A DNA stretch of 18,938 bases from Roseburia sp. CAG:309 (lineage in GTDB: Bacteria > Bacillota > Clostridia > Lachnospirales > Lachnospiraceae). The DNA lies in assembly GCA_000434115.1 (NCBI GenBank), contig FR893977.1:34755-53692 (forward strand), in the 5' to 3' direction. The notes under the pieces are model-generated. The model was not told the DNA's origin, searched no databases, and saw only the letters and a program-made list of their open reading frames with translations. Below, piece by piece: positions 6,219 through 12,348 of this stretch; the stretch's first letter is position 1; each line of letters opens with the position of its first letter. A program made the translations under genes and the position numbers.

Positions 6219-8743
6219 TGCTGCTGATACACCTCCGGGAAAAAGTCAAATAGTGTCGGTTCATCCACCTCTCGCTCTGCTTCCTGCAGATATCCTACAC
6301 CGTCTCGGAAATAATCTGGATTCAATTCACATCCCTTGCCGTTTCGGTGCATTTTAACCGCCATCATCGGCACAGTCATCAGCCCGCCAAAAGGATCATA
6401 GACCAACTCACCTTCGTTGCTGTATCTGTTTATAATCCTCTCGACGATATCCAACTGCAGCGGACATACGTGCATCTGCGCTCTCCGTCTGCTTTGTGTT
6501 GTGTTCAGTGTCCGCATTCGGTTTATATCGTCCCATATCTCTAACTGGTTCCAGCTTCCCGGTGCAACCACCATAAACGTCGCCGGAAGTTTTCCATCTT
6601 TATCAAGTTCCTTTGCCAACTTGACATGCTCTGCGTAATCATAGACATTTTCCCTGCTGTATTTGCGATACACCGCTTGCAGACTGTCTACCGATACTCC
6701 TTCCAATTCTTCCTTTGAGACAAGTCTGTCGCCGGAACTTCTCCAATAGCCGTGCGCGTCAATCTGCCATTGTGCCCTGGTATACTCTTCTTTCGACTTC
6801 TGTACCGGAACATCAGCATATGCCTTTGAATGGTCTGTCGGCAGTTTTCTGAAGAGCAGAATATACTCCGGACATCCTACACCCATCTTTGTACCATCCT
6901 TACATTGTTCTGTCCAACCAAGGCGGTACGTCTGATTGTTTTCCCGGACCACATCCGTTACAACGGTAATCATACCAAAATACTGAAATCCATGTTTTTT
7001 ATAGTGTGCGATACAATCTGCATGGAACGGTTCAATCGTTGGCATGCCGGTACCGGTAGCATTTCCAAAAAGCACCCGGTCTTTGACATGAATTGCCGCT
7101 ACTCTTCCCGGCTTTAACACTCGGAGCAGTTCCGGTGTCAGATAGTCCATCTGCTCAAAGAAACGCTCCGTGTCCTGATTGTGTCCAAAATCATTATAAT
7201 TTGCGCTATATTCATAGTGATTTCCAAATGGTATCGATGTATGGATCAGATCTATGCTATTGTCTTCCATTGCTTTTGTTTCTTCCACGCAGTCACCATA
7301 TACCGCTTCATAGTGATTGCCTTTTACTGTTCTTTCTTCTCTGCTGCCTTTCACGCCCATCTTCCTTTCCAGTCGTTCCGTTTTATTTTCTGCATTTAAT
7401 CCATATTGCTTTACAATCTGGATCATCTTAAAAACCATCCGATTGTGATTCTTCCATTTTTCCATCAATGCTTCTTTTACTCGTCGTTCATTTTCCATGT
7501 AGATGATGTCGATTCTGACCGTCTTTGTCTGCAAGAAGCGATAGCATCGATGAATTGCCTGGATGAAATCATTAAATTCATAGTCAATCCCTAAAAAGAT
7601 CTCCCGGTGGCAGTGCTTTTGAAAGTTGCAGCCGGATCCGGATAATGATTTCTTGGTAGCAAAAAGCCTCGTTTTGCCGTCTGCAAATTCAATCACTCTT
7701 TTCTCCCGTGCTTCATAGTCCATCGAACCATAGATATCTACGGTTTCTGGCAATGCCTTTTTGATTGCGTGCCGTTCGCTTTCCAGGTCATGCCATAAAA
7801 GGAAATGATCTTCCGGAGATTCTTCTACTATCTCTTTCATTTTCTGCACCCGAACATCGATGCTGTCTCTTTTTACCGCCGCCGCTTCTTTCAATCCTGC
7901 TGCCGCATCTTGAAACATCTGAATCTGTCCGTTTTTATCTGCGGTGTCTCCATATTGTACCGGTATCTCGTGCCATTTGACATCAAGATCCGGTAAGTCA
8001 TATCCTTCATCCGAATAAGATGGGTTCAGATCTGACGGACGCGTGATGAATAACGCCCAGCTCGACATCCACATCCAAAATTCATCTTCCATATTTGGAT
8101 ATAACGTCAGATTGTTGGCCTTTGTACTGTCTCTTTGAAAGAAACGTGTTAAGGCTTGTCCGGTGTCCATGACCTCCAAATATCCCGCGTAATGAATCAA
8201 CTCTTTGTATTTATTTGGCGATGGTGTAGCCGTTGCCACGAGCTTGTACTGCACGTTCTTGAACTTGTCCAAAAACGTCTGATATGTCTTGCTTCCAAAA
8301 CTTCGCAACACGCTAGCCTCATCTAACGATGTCGCCACAAAATAATCCGGGCGAATATCTCCATCGCGTACCCTCTCATAATTGGTCAATACGATTCTGT
8401 TCTTGCACGCATAAACCTCTTCCATTGTTCGGCAGTATTCCGGCTTTTCGTAGCCTAAAACCTCCACCGCATCTCGTGTAAATTCCTGTTTAACTCCGAG
8501 CGGTAACACAATCAATGCTCTGCCGTTTCCATGCTCTGCTGCCAACTTGCAAAACTCTATTTCCTGGACTGTTTTTCCCAGTCCGAAAGATTCAAACAAG
8601 GCACGTCTGCCACCTTTCAACGCCCATATAACCGCGTCTCTCTGGTGTGGTTTTAATACCTTATTGACCTGTTCCGGATTTACTTCAAATCCGCTTTCTG
8701 TTGCCAGTTCAATTTTTGTCTCTAAAAATTCTTTGTATGTCAT
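6215..8743 (-). CDS. Fusion of SNF2/DEAD-like helicase and DNA methyltransferase, 842 aa
   Basis: The N-terminal half (about 1-460) is a superfamily 2 helicase: FGLGKT (Walker A, 53-58), SLDEAS (motif II, DEAS at 141-144), VATATPSPN (motif III, 169-177) and AIHRCYRFLQ (motif VI, 395-405). The C-terminal half (about 465-842) is an amino-methyltransferase. Motif IV is TSIPFGN at 502-508, and the AdoMet-binding motif DPFGG is at 783-787, followed by the family helix ending CELNPDYF. The catalytic box precedes the AdoMet box, as in beta-type MTases. It may methylate adenine or cytosine N4 to protect the element. Both boxes deviate from the textbook TSPPY and DPFAGSGTT. The C-terminus ends EPTLFDFF. 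No strong ribosome site precedes the ATG. Confidence 0.85.
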   Translation of the reverse strand: MTYKEFLETKIELATESGFEVNPEQVNKVLKPHQRDAVIWALKGGRRALFESFGLGKTVQEIEFCKLAAEHGNGRALIVLPLGVKQEFTRDAVEVLGYEKPEYCRTMEEVYACKNRIVLTNYERVRDGDIRPDYFVATSLDEASVLRSFGSKTYQTFLDKFKNVQYKLVATATPSPNKYKELIHYAGYLEVMDTGQALTRFFQRDSTKANNLTLYPNMEDEFWMWMSSWALFITRPSDLNPSYSDEGYDLPDLDVKWHEIPVQYGDTADKNGQIQMFQDAAAGLKEAAAVKRDSIDVRVQKMKEIVEESPEDHFLLWHDLESERHAIKKALPETVDIYGSMDYEAREKRVIEFADGKTRLFATKKSLSGSGCNFQKHCHREIFLGIDYEFNDFIQAIHRCYRFLQTKTVRIDIIYMENERRVKEALMEKWKNHNRMVFKMIQIVKQYGLNAENKTERLERKMGVKGSREERTVKGNHYEAVYGDCVEETKAMEDNSIDLIHTSIPFGNHYEYSANYNDFGHNQDTERFFEQMDYLTPELLRVLKPGRVAAIHVKDRVLFGNATGTGMPTIEPFHADCIAHYKKHGFQYFGMITVVTDVVRENNQTYRLGWTEQCKDGTKMGVGCPEYILLFRKLPTDHSKAYADVPVQKSKEEYTRAQWQIDAHGYWRSSGDRLVSKEELEGVSVDSLQAVYRKYSRENVYDYAEHVKLAKELDKDGKLPATFMVVAPGSWNQLEIWDDINRMRTLNTTQSRRRAQMHVCPLQLDIVERIINRYSNEGELVYDPFGGLMTVPMMAVKMHRNGKGCELNPDYFRDGVGYLQEAEREVDEPTLFDFFPEVYQQQ

Positions 8744-8754
8744 GATCTTTTCAG

Positions 8755-8786
8755 GAGCCCGATATATCTTTCCCGGCCGGGGACTC
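8755..8786 (-). promoter_or_regulatory. Structured intercistronic leader before the helicase-methyltransferase gene
   Basis: Between the sigma-like gene and the 842-codon gene lies a GC-rich stretch able to pair GAGUCC with GGGCUC and containing the perfect palindrome CCCGGCCGGG (8772-8781). A strong AAAGGAG site at 8789-8795 sits on the far side of this hairpin but is not followed by any start codon. The helicase ATG has only a weak purine stretch (GAAAAG). The hairpin could bring the distant site close to the ATG or regulate coupling. Confidence 0.35.
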
Positions 8787-8796
8787 GTCTCCTTTC

Positions 8797-9348
8797 TTAC
8801 ATGAATGCTGTTCTTACTTTCTGTTTAATTTCGCTGACCTTAACATGAGCACGCTGACCACTATACCCCTGCCGTTTACCGATTTCACGATAGCGGCATC
8901 CGGACAACCGCATGTACAGCAATGCCTTTTCCTTTTGGGTAAGTACCTCATCGATGACCAGGCGACTTTCTACTTCATCCTCCCAATCTTTGCTCATGGG
9001 ATCTTCTACAAAATCCCACATGCTTAACTGGCTTGATGATGATTCTACTTCATATGTTCGATCAAACGATAATACCTGCACCTCTTCTCCACTCGAATTT
9101 TTATTTTTCCGCTTTTTCTCTTTCATGTCATTTAAGACACGCCAATAAATTCTCTGCACGGCGTAAGGACTGAATTTGCTTTTTTTCTGTACCTCATCCA
9201 CATATGCCATTGCCGCCTCGCACAGCGCAATGCACGCGGTACCGTGATACTCGTCCAGTTCCTGGATTGGAATATGCAAGCGATGTATCAACGTATATCG
9301 AACGAGATTATAATTCTCTTCGCACAGTTTCTTCTCTTTTTCCGTCAC
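8797..9348 (-). CDS. Sigma-70-like factor, 183 aa
   Basis: The protein has a small sigma-70 layout. The N-terminal part (about 5-90, YNLVRYTLIHRLHIPIQELD...) looks like region 2 with the region 2.3/2.4-type helix ending in the basic stretch MKEKKRKNKN. An acidic linker follows, then a C-terminal HTH (about 135-180, YREIGKRQGYSGQRAHVKV) like region 4. Phage sigma-like factors usually switch on later genes, and this one could serve the element's late operon. I place the start at GTG 9346-9348, eight bases after AGGAGG (9358-9363). A GTG three codons earlier overlaps the ribosome site itself. Sequence identity to known sigma factors cannot be measured here, so a DNA-binding protein with a sigma-like HTH is the alternative. 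Confidence 0.7.
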   Translation of the reverse strand: MTEKEKKLCEENYNLVRYTLIHRLHIPIQELDEYHGTACIALCEAAMAYVDEVQKKSKFSPYAVQRIYWRVLNDMKEKKRKNKNSSGEEVQVLSFDRTYEVESSSSQLSMWDFVEDPMSKDWEDEVESRLVIDEVLTQKEKALLYMRLSGCRYREIGKRQGYSGQRAHVKVSEIKQKVRTAFM

Positions 9349-9384
9349 TTCATACACCTCCTTTCCGCTCTATCCTGCTGCCTG

Positions 9385-9684
9385 CTATTCTAATGTTACT
9401 TTGTTATAAAATAACTGTTGCAGTTCGCCAATGTCGTACCGGGACAATTCTTTTACTGGAATGGATTCCGGAAGTTTTTCCGTATTCGTCCAGTCCCACA
9501 GATCCTCCGTTTTTTTGTATGTTTCAAGGCCGATACCATATCCTTTTACATTTCTTTCTGTTATCTCTTCTTTTTCTTTGAAGAAATTAGCAACGTAGCC
9601 GCGGTATACGACCTGTTCGGCGGCATTTAACACCACCAGTCTGTTACTCAATTCCATTTTTTCTACGATCTCACCTAGTTTCAT
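9385..9684 (-). CDS. Hypothetical protein, 99 aa
   Basis: This small acidic protein begins MKLGEIVEKM and ends LFYNKVTLE. The N-terminal half appears beta-rich (RLVVLNAAEQVVYRGYVANF), and the rest has alternating helices. I do not recognise a family. The ATG at 9682-9684 has GAGGTGA upstream, a good ribosome site. It lies between rep and the sigma-like gene in the leftward operon with short gaps (28 and 39 nt), which supports it being translated. No membrane segment or metal motif is visible. Confidence 0.7.
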   Translation of the reverse strand: MKLGEIVEKMELSNRLVVLNAAEQVVYRGYVANFFKEKEEITERNVKGYGIGLETYKKTEDLWDWTNTEKLPESIPVKELSRYDIGELQQLFYNKVTLE

Positions 9685-9723
9685 GGCTTATCACCTCTTT
9701 TCTTTTTCCTTTTATTCTTTGAC

Positions 9724-10482
9724 TTATCCACATCGTTCTAATTTCTCGTAGTCTAACTGGATTAAGGTATATCGCTGATATGGGCGACCATCCCAACCTA
9801 TGCCGTTTTCAATACTATCTTTATCCACATAATAGCCTTTAATTGGGCGTGGATCTTTCGCCCATGCTTCGGCGCGCTCGATAATTTTCCTTTTTACTAC
9901 CGGCTTTATCAGATTTCGGCTGCAACTGTATCTCTGCATATGACCACCATCCCTTTCCCGGAAAGTCTTTGACGTTTCTTTTATCAAATAGTCTGCCAAC
10001 TTTCTATAGTTTCCGGTATCATCTAGCGGAGTAAAATGTGTTCCTCCGTATACCCACAATTTTCGTATTATCTTTGTAACGTTTATACCATCTATATCAT
10101 TTATGACTAAATGATGATGTATCGCCTTGGTCTTGTATTCTGTCACATGAACATATTTCAAATATTCATAATTTTTTTTATATTCATTTCGCAGTTTCCG
10201 GATAAACTTTGTTATCCTTTCATTCGCCTCTTTTGGATCTGGTCTTCTATCTCGTGCGTATGTCAATACCAAGTGATAATCTCCACATTCAAAATTAGCA
10301 TTTATCAACCGCCTCAACTTCCTAGCGGCATTCTGCTCATTTACTTTTTGCATTTCCTCCGGGGTAGCCTTTCGTCGACCTGATCGAGCTTCATGCTTAC
10401 CTAGTCTTGCGCTATACCCCTTATGGATCTCTATTGTTTTTCCCGCTTTAACGGTTGTTTTTATGTACGGAATCCTATTCAC
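9724..10482 (-). CDS. HUH-superfamily rolling-circle replication initiator, about 252 aa
   Basis: The protein looks like the ORF2/G2P-type HUH initiators. A beta strand HLVLTYARDRRP (about 70-81) is followed by the metal-binding HUH motif in IHHHLVIND (His122 and His124), then a helix carrying YRKLADYLIKET, where Tyr165 (or Tyr159) is the likely nicking tyrosine. Rep proteins of this type nick one strand at an origin and start rolling-circle replication. The frame opens with GTG at 10480-10482, but AGAAGGTGA overlaps that codon and a sound spacing instead points to ATT at 10471-10473. Rare starts are known to lower Rep output. The 222-nt leader contains a predicted antisense RNA and a palindrome. 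The nicking origin was not identified. Confidence 0.78.
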   Translation of the reverse strand: MNRIPYIKTTVKAGKTIEIHKGYSARLGKHEARSGRRKATPEEMQKVNEQNAARKLRRLINANFECGDYHLVLTYARDRRPDPKEANERITKFIRKLRNEYKKNYEYLKYVHVTEYKTKAIHHHLVINDIDGINVTKIIRKLWVYGGTHFTPLDDTGNYRKLADYLIKETSKTFRERDGGHMQRYSCSRNLIKPVVKRKIIERAEAWAKDPRPIKGYYVDKDSIENGIGWDGRPYQRYTLIQLDYEKLERCG

Positions 10483-10540
10483 CTTCTTTGTATTTTTTTA
10501 TTTTGACACTGGTCCTAAAGTTAATAGTTAGAACAAGTGC

Positions 10541-10566
10541 TAAAATGGCTAAATTTAGCCATTTTA
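10541..10566. repeat. 26-bp perfect palindrome in the rep leader (candidate attenuator)
   Basis: The palindrome reads as two 13-base arms meeting at the center, with cores AAAATGGCT and AGCCATTTT. In leftward RNA, nine paired bases and an AAAUUU loop are followed at once by a U-rich arm end (AUUUUA), so it could act as a weak intrinsic terminator or attenuator 59 nt before the rep GTG. It could also be a protein-binding site or part of the replication origin. Confidence 0.5.
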
Positions 10567-10589
10567 TTTGATTTTTAAATACAAAAAAG

Positions 10590-10618
10590 TTGACTTGTTT
10601 TCGCTGATATGCTACAAT
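10590..10618 (+). promoter_or_regulatory. Strong sigma-A promoter for antisense RNA
   Basis: TTGACT (10590-10595) and TACAAT (10613-10618) are separated by 17 bp, with an extended -10 TGC. Predicted transcription starts near 10625 and runs rightward, against all surrounding genes. Confidence 0.75.
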
Positions 10619-10624
10619 AATTTA

Positions 10625-10708
10625 TGTCAATTTGTGTAAGTTGCTTGTTTTGTAGCATAGCAACGAACGGAGAGCATTTGTAGTCGCATACAAATGCTTT
10701 CTTTTTAT
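10625..10708 (+). ncRNA. Predicted antisense (countertranscribed) RNA to the rep leader, about 80 nt
   Basis: A strong promoter and a clear intrinsic terminator bracket about 80 nt with no open reading frame of note. A 5' hairpin (GUUGCU at 10640-10645 pairs with AGCAAC at 10659-10664) is followed by a single-stranded linker and the terminator stem. The RNA is exactly complementary to the stretch between the 61-aa gene and rep, where the leftward transcript carries the rep leader. That arrangement matches copy-number control RNAs of rolling-circle plasmids. An alternative is a trans-acting small RNA. Expression is not shown by sequence alone. Confidence 0.6.
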
Positions 10709-10710
10709 TC
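10673..10710 (+). terminator. Intrinsic terminator of the antisense RNA
   Basis: AGCATTTGTA (10673-10682) pairs perfectly with TACAAATGCT (10689-10698) across the loop GTCGCA, extendable by two weaker pairs. A T-rich tail (TTTCTTTTTATT) follows. On the other strand no U-tract follows, so the direction is rightward. Confidence 0.8.
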
Positions 10711-10890
10711 ATCTTTTTTGTACTCCACCTTTTTGTCAAAGTGCTTGCAATACCCATCTTCATACGCTACACACTTTTCTTTAATACAAGGCAGCAGATA
10801 TTGAATGGTTGTATCTCCAGTTCCCACCATTATGGCCTTGTATTCTGCTTTGTACGTTAATAATGGACATCCTTTTGTATTTCTCTGCAT
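10705..10890 (-). CDS. Small cysteine-containing element protein, 61 aa
   Basis: The ATG at 10888-10890 has GGAGG upstream (ACGGAGGTATAACATG), a strong site. Cys8, Cys35, Cys40 and Cys48 occur, the last three as CIKEKC and YCKHF, suggestive of a small metal-binding fold. The C-terminus is charged (KKVEYKKDE). No family is recognised. It is the last gene before the rep leader, and its stop codon overlaps the 3' tail of the predicted antisense RNA by a few bases. Confidence 0.6.
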   Translation of the reverse strand: MQRNTKGCPLLTYKAEYKAIMVGTGDTTIQYLLPCIKEKCVAYEDGYCKHFDKKVEYKKDE

Positions 10891-10905
10891 GTTATACCTC
10901 CGTTT

Positions 10906-11061
10906 CTATATGTTTGCCGCGATGAAAATTGCAATGTATAGAGAACAAACCACCGACATGATCCCTGCTGGCAGGCTTGTCCCTGTTGCCGGGCATAATG
11001 CCATCATTATCATGTATGTAATTGAAAAACCTAGCATTGTCCATAAACACTTCTTTTTCAT
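10906..11061 (-). CDS. Small membrane protein, 51 aa
   Basis: The frame reads MKKKCLWTMLGFSITYMIMM and continues to FIAANI. It has two hydrophobic stretches (about residues 6-22 and 31-50), so a two-pass membrane protein is likely. Its ATG overlaps the stop of the 56-aa gene in an ATGA (11058-11061), which is the main argument for it over the longer, hydrophilic frame at 10892-11086. A holin-like or superinfection-exclusion role is conceivable, but nothing in the sequence shows it. Confidence 0.55.
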   Translation of the reverse strand: MKKKCLWTMLGFSITYMIMMALCPATGTSLPAGIMSVVCSLYIAIFIAANI

Positions 11062-11228
11062 CCTGCTGCCGCCTCTTTCTTTTCAATCCTTCTTTTTAAT
11101 CTTCTTTCGTAGACCTTAAGCACTGCCGCTGTAAAGCGCTGTTCATAGCCATCTGTAAACTCTACAGTTACTTTGGCTTTCTGCGACGGCTTTTTGACCG
11201 CCGCTTTCTCTACCGTCATTTCTTTCAT
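11058..11228 (-). CDS. Small basic protein, 56 aa
   Basis: The frame MKEMTVEKAAVKKP... begins behind AAGGAGGTAGCACT, an excellent ribosome site. The sequence is rich in Lys and Arg, and a C-terminal basic helix (KVYERRLKRRIEKKE) could contact nucleic acid. It overlaps the membrane-protein gene by 4 nt. No family is recognised. Confidence 0.6.
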   Translation of the reverse strand: MKEMTVEKAAVKKPSQKAKVTVEFTDGYEQRFTAAVLKVYERRLKRRIEKKEAAAG

Positions 11229-11240
11229 AGTGCTACCTCC

Positions 11241-11402
11241 TTATGCTGTTCTATTTGTGTCTTTGATGCTCTTTGCCGCTTTCATTCCTTGAACAAACAT
11301 CAAAAAGCCTTTTTTCTCTTCCTGGTCTAAATCATCCAGGAAATTCATAAGTTCCATTACTTCTTGCTTGCTTTCTTTCGCAATCATGGTTTTTGTTTCC
11401 AT
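11241..11402 (-). CDS. Small element protein, 53 aa, first gene of the leftward operon
   Basis: The frame METKTMIAKESKQEVMELMN... starts behind TTAGGAGGTATGCACT, a strong site. A short acidic helix FLDDLDQEEKKGFLMFVQGM makes up the middle. It ends 12 nt before the 56-aa gene start and is the first gene of the long leftward early operon, next to the divergent control region. Its position fits an early regulator or a protein adjusting host functions. No HTH or family could be recognised. Confidence 0.6.
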   Translation of the reverse strand: METKTMIAKESKQEVMELMNFLDDLDQEEKKGFLMFVQGMKAAKSIKDTNRTA

Positions 11403-11433
11403 AGTGCATACCTCCTAATTTTTATTTGTTTTT

Positions 11434-11512
11434 TCTTCCAATATTTGCTATTCTTTTTATACAAGGCACTGCCATGCCTGAGTAATAAGAAAGGAAATCA
11501 AATATTGGAAGA
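11434..11512. repeat. 14-bp inverted repeat flanking the divergent control region
   Basis: TCTTCCAATATTTG (11434-11447) and CAAATATTGGAAGA (11499-11512) are exact reverse complements with 51 bp between. The right arm covers the TTG start of the rightward gene at 11505. The left arm overlaps a possible -35 box. Each arm contains a near-palindrome around AATATT, so two operator copies are likely. If both arms are transcribed, they could pair and hide the start codon. Confidence 0.6.
11436..11463 (+). promoter_or_regulatory. Possible promoter for the 106-aa gene
   Basis: TTCCAA (11436-11441) and TATACA (11458-11463) are 16 bp apart. The match is weak, and the -35 box overlaps the left arm of the 14-bp inverted repeat, which would suit repression. 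A small hairpin AGGCA/TGCCT lies just downstream in the leader. Confidence 0.35.
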
Positions 11513-11825
11513 TTTAACAAGAGAACAACAACGTTTTGCTACTACTCTTTACAAAATCTATTTACAAAACCGGGATAATTCAGTGAAGAATCCTGCCAGC
11601 CTTGGCGATGCTCCTGAATTACAGAAAGATCATTTCCCGGAATATGATTGCGATAAGATCACTGCTCTTTGCAGTGCCCTTAGGGATCGTGGATATCTTA
11701 CTTATTCAAACTACGATAATATCGCAACCATTATATGCCTCACTGATAAAACCATTATTTATATGGAAAATCGCTTTGTAAATGGCTTGAAAGATGTAGT
11801 AACTTTCTTGACCAAATTTATTTAA
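11505..11825 (+). CDS. Hypothetical protein, 106 aa, possible winged-helix regulator
   Basis: The first well-supported start is TTG at 11505, eight bases after AAGGAA; an upstream extension to 11364 has no ribosome site. The protein (MEDLTREQQRFATTLYKIYL...) has an alternating helix-rich first half and a strand-turn-strand stretch near CDKITALCSALRDRGYLTYS, which resembles the wing of a winged helix. That is a fold guess only. It is the only rightward gene between the leftward operon and the repressors, and it ends in a good terminator. A role in the lysis-lysogeny or replication switch is possible from position. Confidence 0.6.
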   Translation: MEDLTREQQRFATTLYKIYLQNRDNSVKNPASLGDAPELQKDHFPEYDCDKITALCSALRDRGYLTYSNYDNIATIICLTDKTIIYMENRFVNGLKDVVTFLTKFI

Positions 11826-11837
11826 TCAAGAACTTTC

Positions 11838-12164
11838 CTACCAAGGCGCAATGTTTTCTTCTTTGCGCTTTGGTTTTTTTCTTCCATTTCTGTAATCCTC
11901 AAATTCCTTTCGATCTACCAACCGTATTTCTCGCGGTGGCTGCCACTGATTCACTAACTGAATCATTCCCATAAGAGAATCCTTATCCATAATGATTTCT
12001 TTTGTGTCTCTGTCAAAGTACATTATCGTATTTAAACTTGACCACGTCAGACGCTCAATCAAATCTAAACCTTTTAATACTTCATACACCGCTTCTTTCT
12101 TTGGCTTTGCAAATGTGACAAGTGAACTTTTCAAATCCACTTTAATATGTTTTTTTCTAAACAT
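11838..12164 (-). CDS. Hypothetical protein, 108 aa, divergent from the repressor genes
   Basis: The product begins MFRKKHIKVDLKSSLVTFAK at ATG 12162-12164, behind AAAGGAGGCGAGAAAG. An upstream ATG that lengthens it by 24 residues lies before the ribosome site and is less likely. The body is basic with a predicted beta-rich part (RLTWSSLNTIMYFDRDTKEIIM) and a Lys/Arg-rich tail ending NIAPW. No family is recognised. It is expressed from its own strong divergent promoter facing the first repressor, so it sits at the position of an early regulator. It converges with the 106-aa gene, whose terminator lies inside its last codons. Confidence 0.6.
   Translation of the reverse strand: MFRKKHIKVDLKSSLVTFAKPKKEAVYEVLKGLDLIERLTWSSLNTIMYFDRDTKEIIMDKDSLMGMIQLVNQWQPPREIRLVDRKEFEDYRNGRKKPKRKEENIAPW
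11841..11880 (+). terminator. Intrinsic terminator of the 106-aa gene
   Basis: CCAAGGCGCAA (11841-11851) pairs with TTGCGCTTTGG (11863-11873), 11 pairs with one G-U, followed by seven T. The stem lies in the last codons of the convergent 108-aa gene. Confidence 0.85.
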
Positions 12165-12180
12165 CTTTCTCGCCTCCTTT

Positions 12181-12224
12181 TTTGTTGATATACTTTTTTT
12201 TGCTTTTTTCGTTTGTTGATACAC
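12181..12224. repeat. Direct repeat TTTGTTGAT, possible operator pair
   Basis: Two copies of TTTGTTGATA(C/T)AC, at 12181-12193 and 12212-12224, lie 31 bp apart downstream of the leftward -10 box. Related half-sites recur in both promoters (GTGTTGAC at the right, TGTCAACAC at the left). This is the arrangement expected for a repressor with several half-sites. Confidence 0.4.
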
Positions 12225-12226
12225 AC

Positions 12227-12255
12227 ATATTAGCATGTATATTCGTGTTTGTCAA
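12227..12255 (-). promoter_or_regulatory. Leftward promoter of the 108-aa gene
   Basis: On the minus strand, TTGACA (12250-12255) and TAATAT (12227-12232) are 17 bp apart, with a TGC extended -10. The match to the sigma-A consensus is excellent. The 16-bp inverted repeat at 12244-12259 covers its -35 box. Confidence 0.82.
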
Positions 12256-12259
12256 CACG
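12244..12259. promoter_or_regulatory. 16-bp operator-like inverted repeat
   Basis: CGTGTT and AACACG flank TGTC. The repeat covers the -35 box of the leftward promoter, about 30 bp from the -35 of the rightward one, so a bound HTH repressor could control one or both. Confidence 0.5.
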
Positions 12260-12287
12260 TTTTTTAAAAATTGTTTTTATTTTTGTG

Positions 12288-12316
12288 TTGACTAACTTAT
12301 TTTTTTAGTGTATAGT
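12288..12316 (+). promoter_or_regulatory. Rightward promoter of the first repressor gene
   Basis: TTGACT (12288-12293) and TATAGT (12311-12316) are 17 bp apart, close to consensus. The first repressor gene starts 33 nt after the -10 box behind GAAAGGAG. Confidence 0.8.
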
Positions 12317-12348
12317 GGTGTCATAAAATAAATCGAAAGGAGATTATT

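Noticed and set aside
6504..6518. Second parS-like site at GTGTCCGCATTCGG in the methyltransferase gene, and GTGTCCGG near 16551
   Set aside because: Only one half is present in each and both lie in conserved coding sequence, so chance similarity is likely.
10892..11086. A 64-codon leftward frame starting MKRKRRQQDEKEV
   Set aside because: It overlaps almost all of the 51-aa membrane-protein frame, which has an ATGA coupling to its neighbour, a sensible hydrophobic pattern and similar density. The hydrophilic frame has no such support.
11364..11504. N-terminal extension of the 106-aa gene to ATG 11364
   Set aside because: The upstream part runs through the divergent operon's ribosome site and control region, is hydrophobic without a recognizable reason and has no ribosome site. 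TTG 11505 has AAGGAA at good spacing.
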